Positions 17,504 to 17,585 of a stretch of DNA of 17,585 bases are shown here, piece after piece. Under the pieces are notes generated by a model. It had not been told where the DNA came from, made no database searches, and worked only from the letters and a program-made list of their open reading frames with translations. Source of the DNA: Stagonosporopsis chrysanthemi. Lineage: Eukaryota; Ascomycota; Dothideomycetes; Pleosporales; Didymellaceae. Location: assembly GCA_022560025.1 (NCBI GenBank), contig JAFISE010000340.1:1-17585 (forward strand). Direction: 5' to 3'. Each line of letters opens with the position of its first letter. Positions within the stretch are counted from its first letter, which is position 1. A program made the position numbers and the translations under genes.

Positions 17504-17585
17504 ATGAATACTAAGGAAGCTGCTATACAATCTGCTATCGCAGATCTCAGATCTGGTGTTTTTAAAAGCGAGCGAGCAGCTGCGC
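17504..17585 (+). CDS. pogo/Fot1-type transposase, N-terminal start, cut by the window edge
   Basis: The ATG at 17504 opens a frame of 27 codons with no stop before the window ends. It begins MNTKEAAIQSAIADL and continues with SGVFKSERAAA. This matches the usual start of fungal pogo/Fot1 transposases, which open with a psq-type helix-turn-helix whose recognition region follows the 'AAIxxAIxDLxSGxxxSxRAAA' pattern. The catalytic DDE domain would lie beyond the window. No defect is visible in the part seen. It is the only transposon frame in the window that is not visibly broken, but only 82 bases are available. Confidence 0.7.
   Translation, partial: MNTKEAAIQSAIADLRSGVFKSERAAA

Overview
This window looks like a repeat-rich, probably subtelomeric or accessory segment of a filamentous ascomycete genome, most likely Dothideomycetes-like. 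The evidence is short spliceosomal introns with GTAAGT-type donors, fungal-specific gene families (a WOPR transcription factor and a fungal multi-pass membrane protein), fungal transposon families (Tad1-type LINE, Ty1/copia with a half-tRNA primer site, pogo/Fot1), and nonsense-only decay of the repeats that resembles repeat-induced point mutation (RIP). No prokaryotic, tRNA, rRNA or CRISPR feature was seen.

Layout. 1-2194: 3' part of a Tad1-type LINE ORF2 (reverse transcriptase plus RNase H), one reading frame with 16 internal stops, followed by a pyrimidine-rich tail. 2610-2990: C-terminal remnant of a pogo/Fot1 transposase. 3398-4657 (minus): an apparently intact WOPR-domain regulator of the Sge1/Ryp1/Wor1 type, the most interesting gene here, with about 1.5 kb of gene-free upstream sequence holding candidate leader splice sites. 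6225-6446: repeat copy A. 6483-8203 (minus): decayed piece of a large ORF that I recognise from telomere-linked, RecQ-helicase-associated fungal proteins. 8204-9047: no gene, two small tandem repeats. 9048-14414: full-length Ty1/copia retrotransposon with two LTRs, a primer site matching the initiator-tRNA anticodon arm, one Gag-Pol frame with 18 internal stops and no frameshift, and a polypurine tract. 14478-14828: unidentified coding-like remnant. 14829-15976 (minus): spliced gene for a fungal multi-pass membrane protein, open across all four exons seen, 5' end unresolved. 16097-16571: repeat copy B, inverted relative to copy A and carrying a roughly 200-bp extra block that includes a short palindromic element. 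16646-17190 (minus): unidentified acidic coding-like remnant. 17411-17585: 5' end of another pogo/Fot1 element, cut by the window edge.

Taken together, two apparently functional single-copy genes (a WOPR regulator and a membrane protein) sit in a nest of broken transposons. In fungi such compartments often hold fast-evolving accessory genes. Nothing in the sequence shows that the two genes act together. Apart from the WOPR paralog, the points most worth a second look are the uneven stop distribution in the copia element, the absence of its target-site duplication, and the inverted A/B repeat pair with a shared reading frame.
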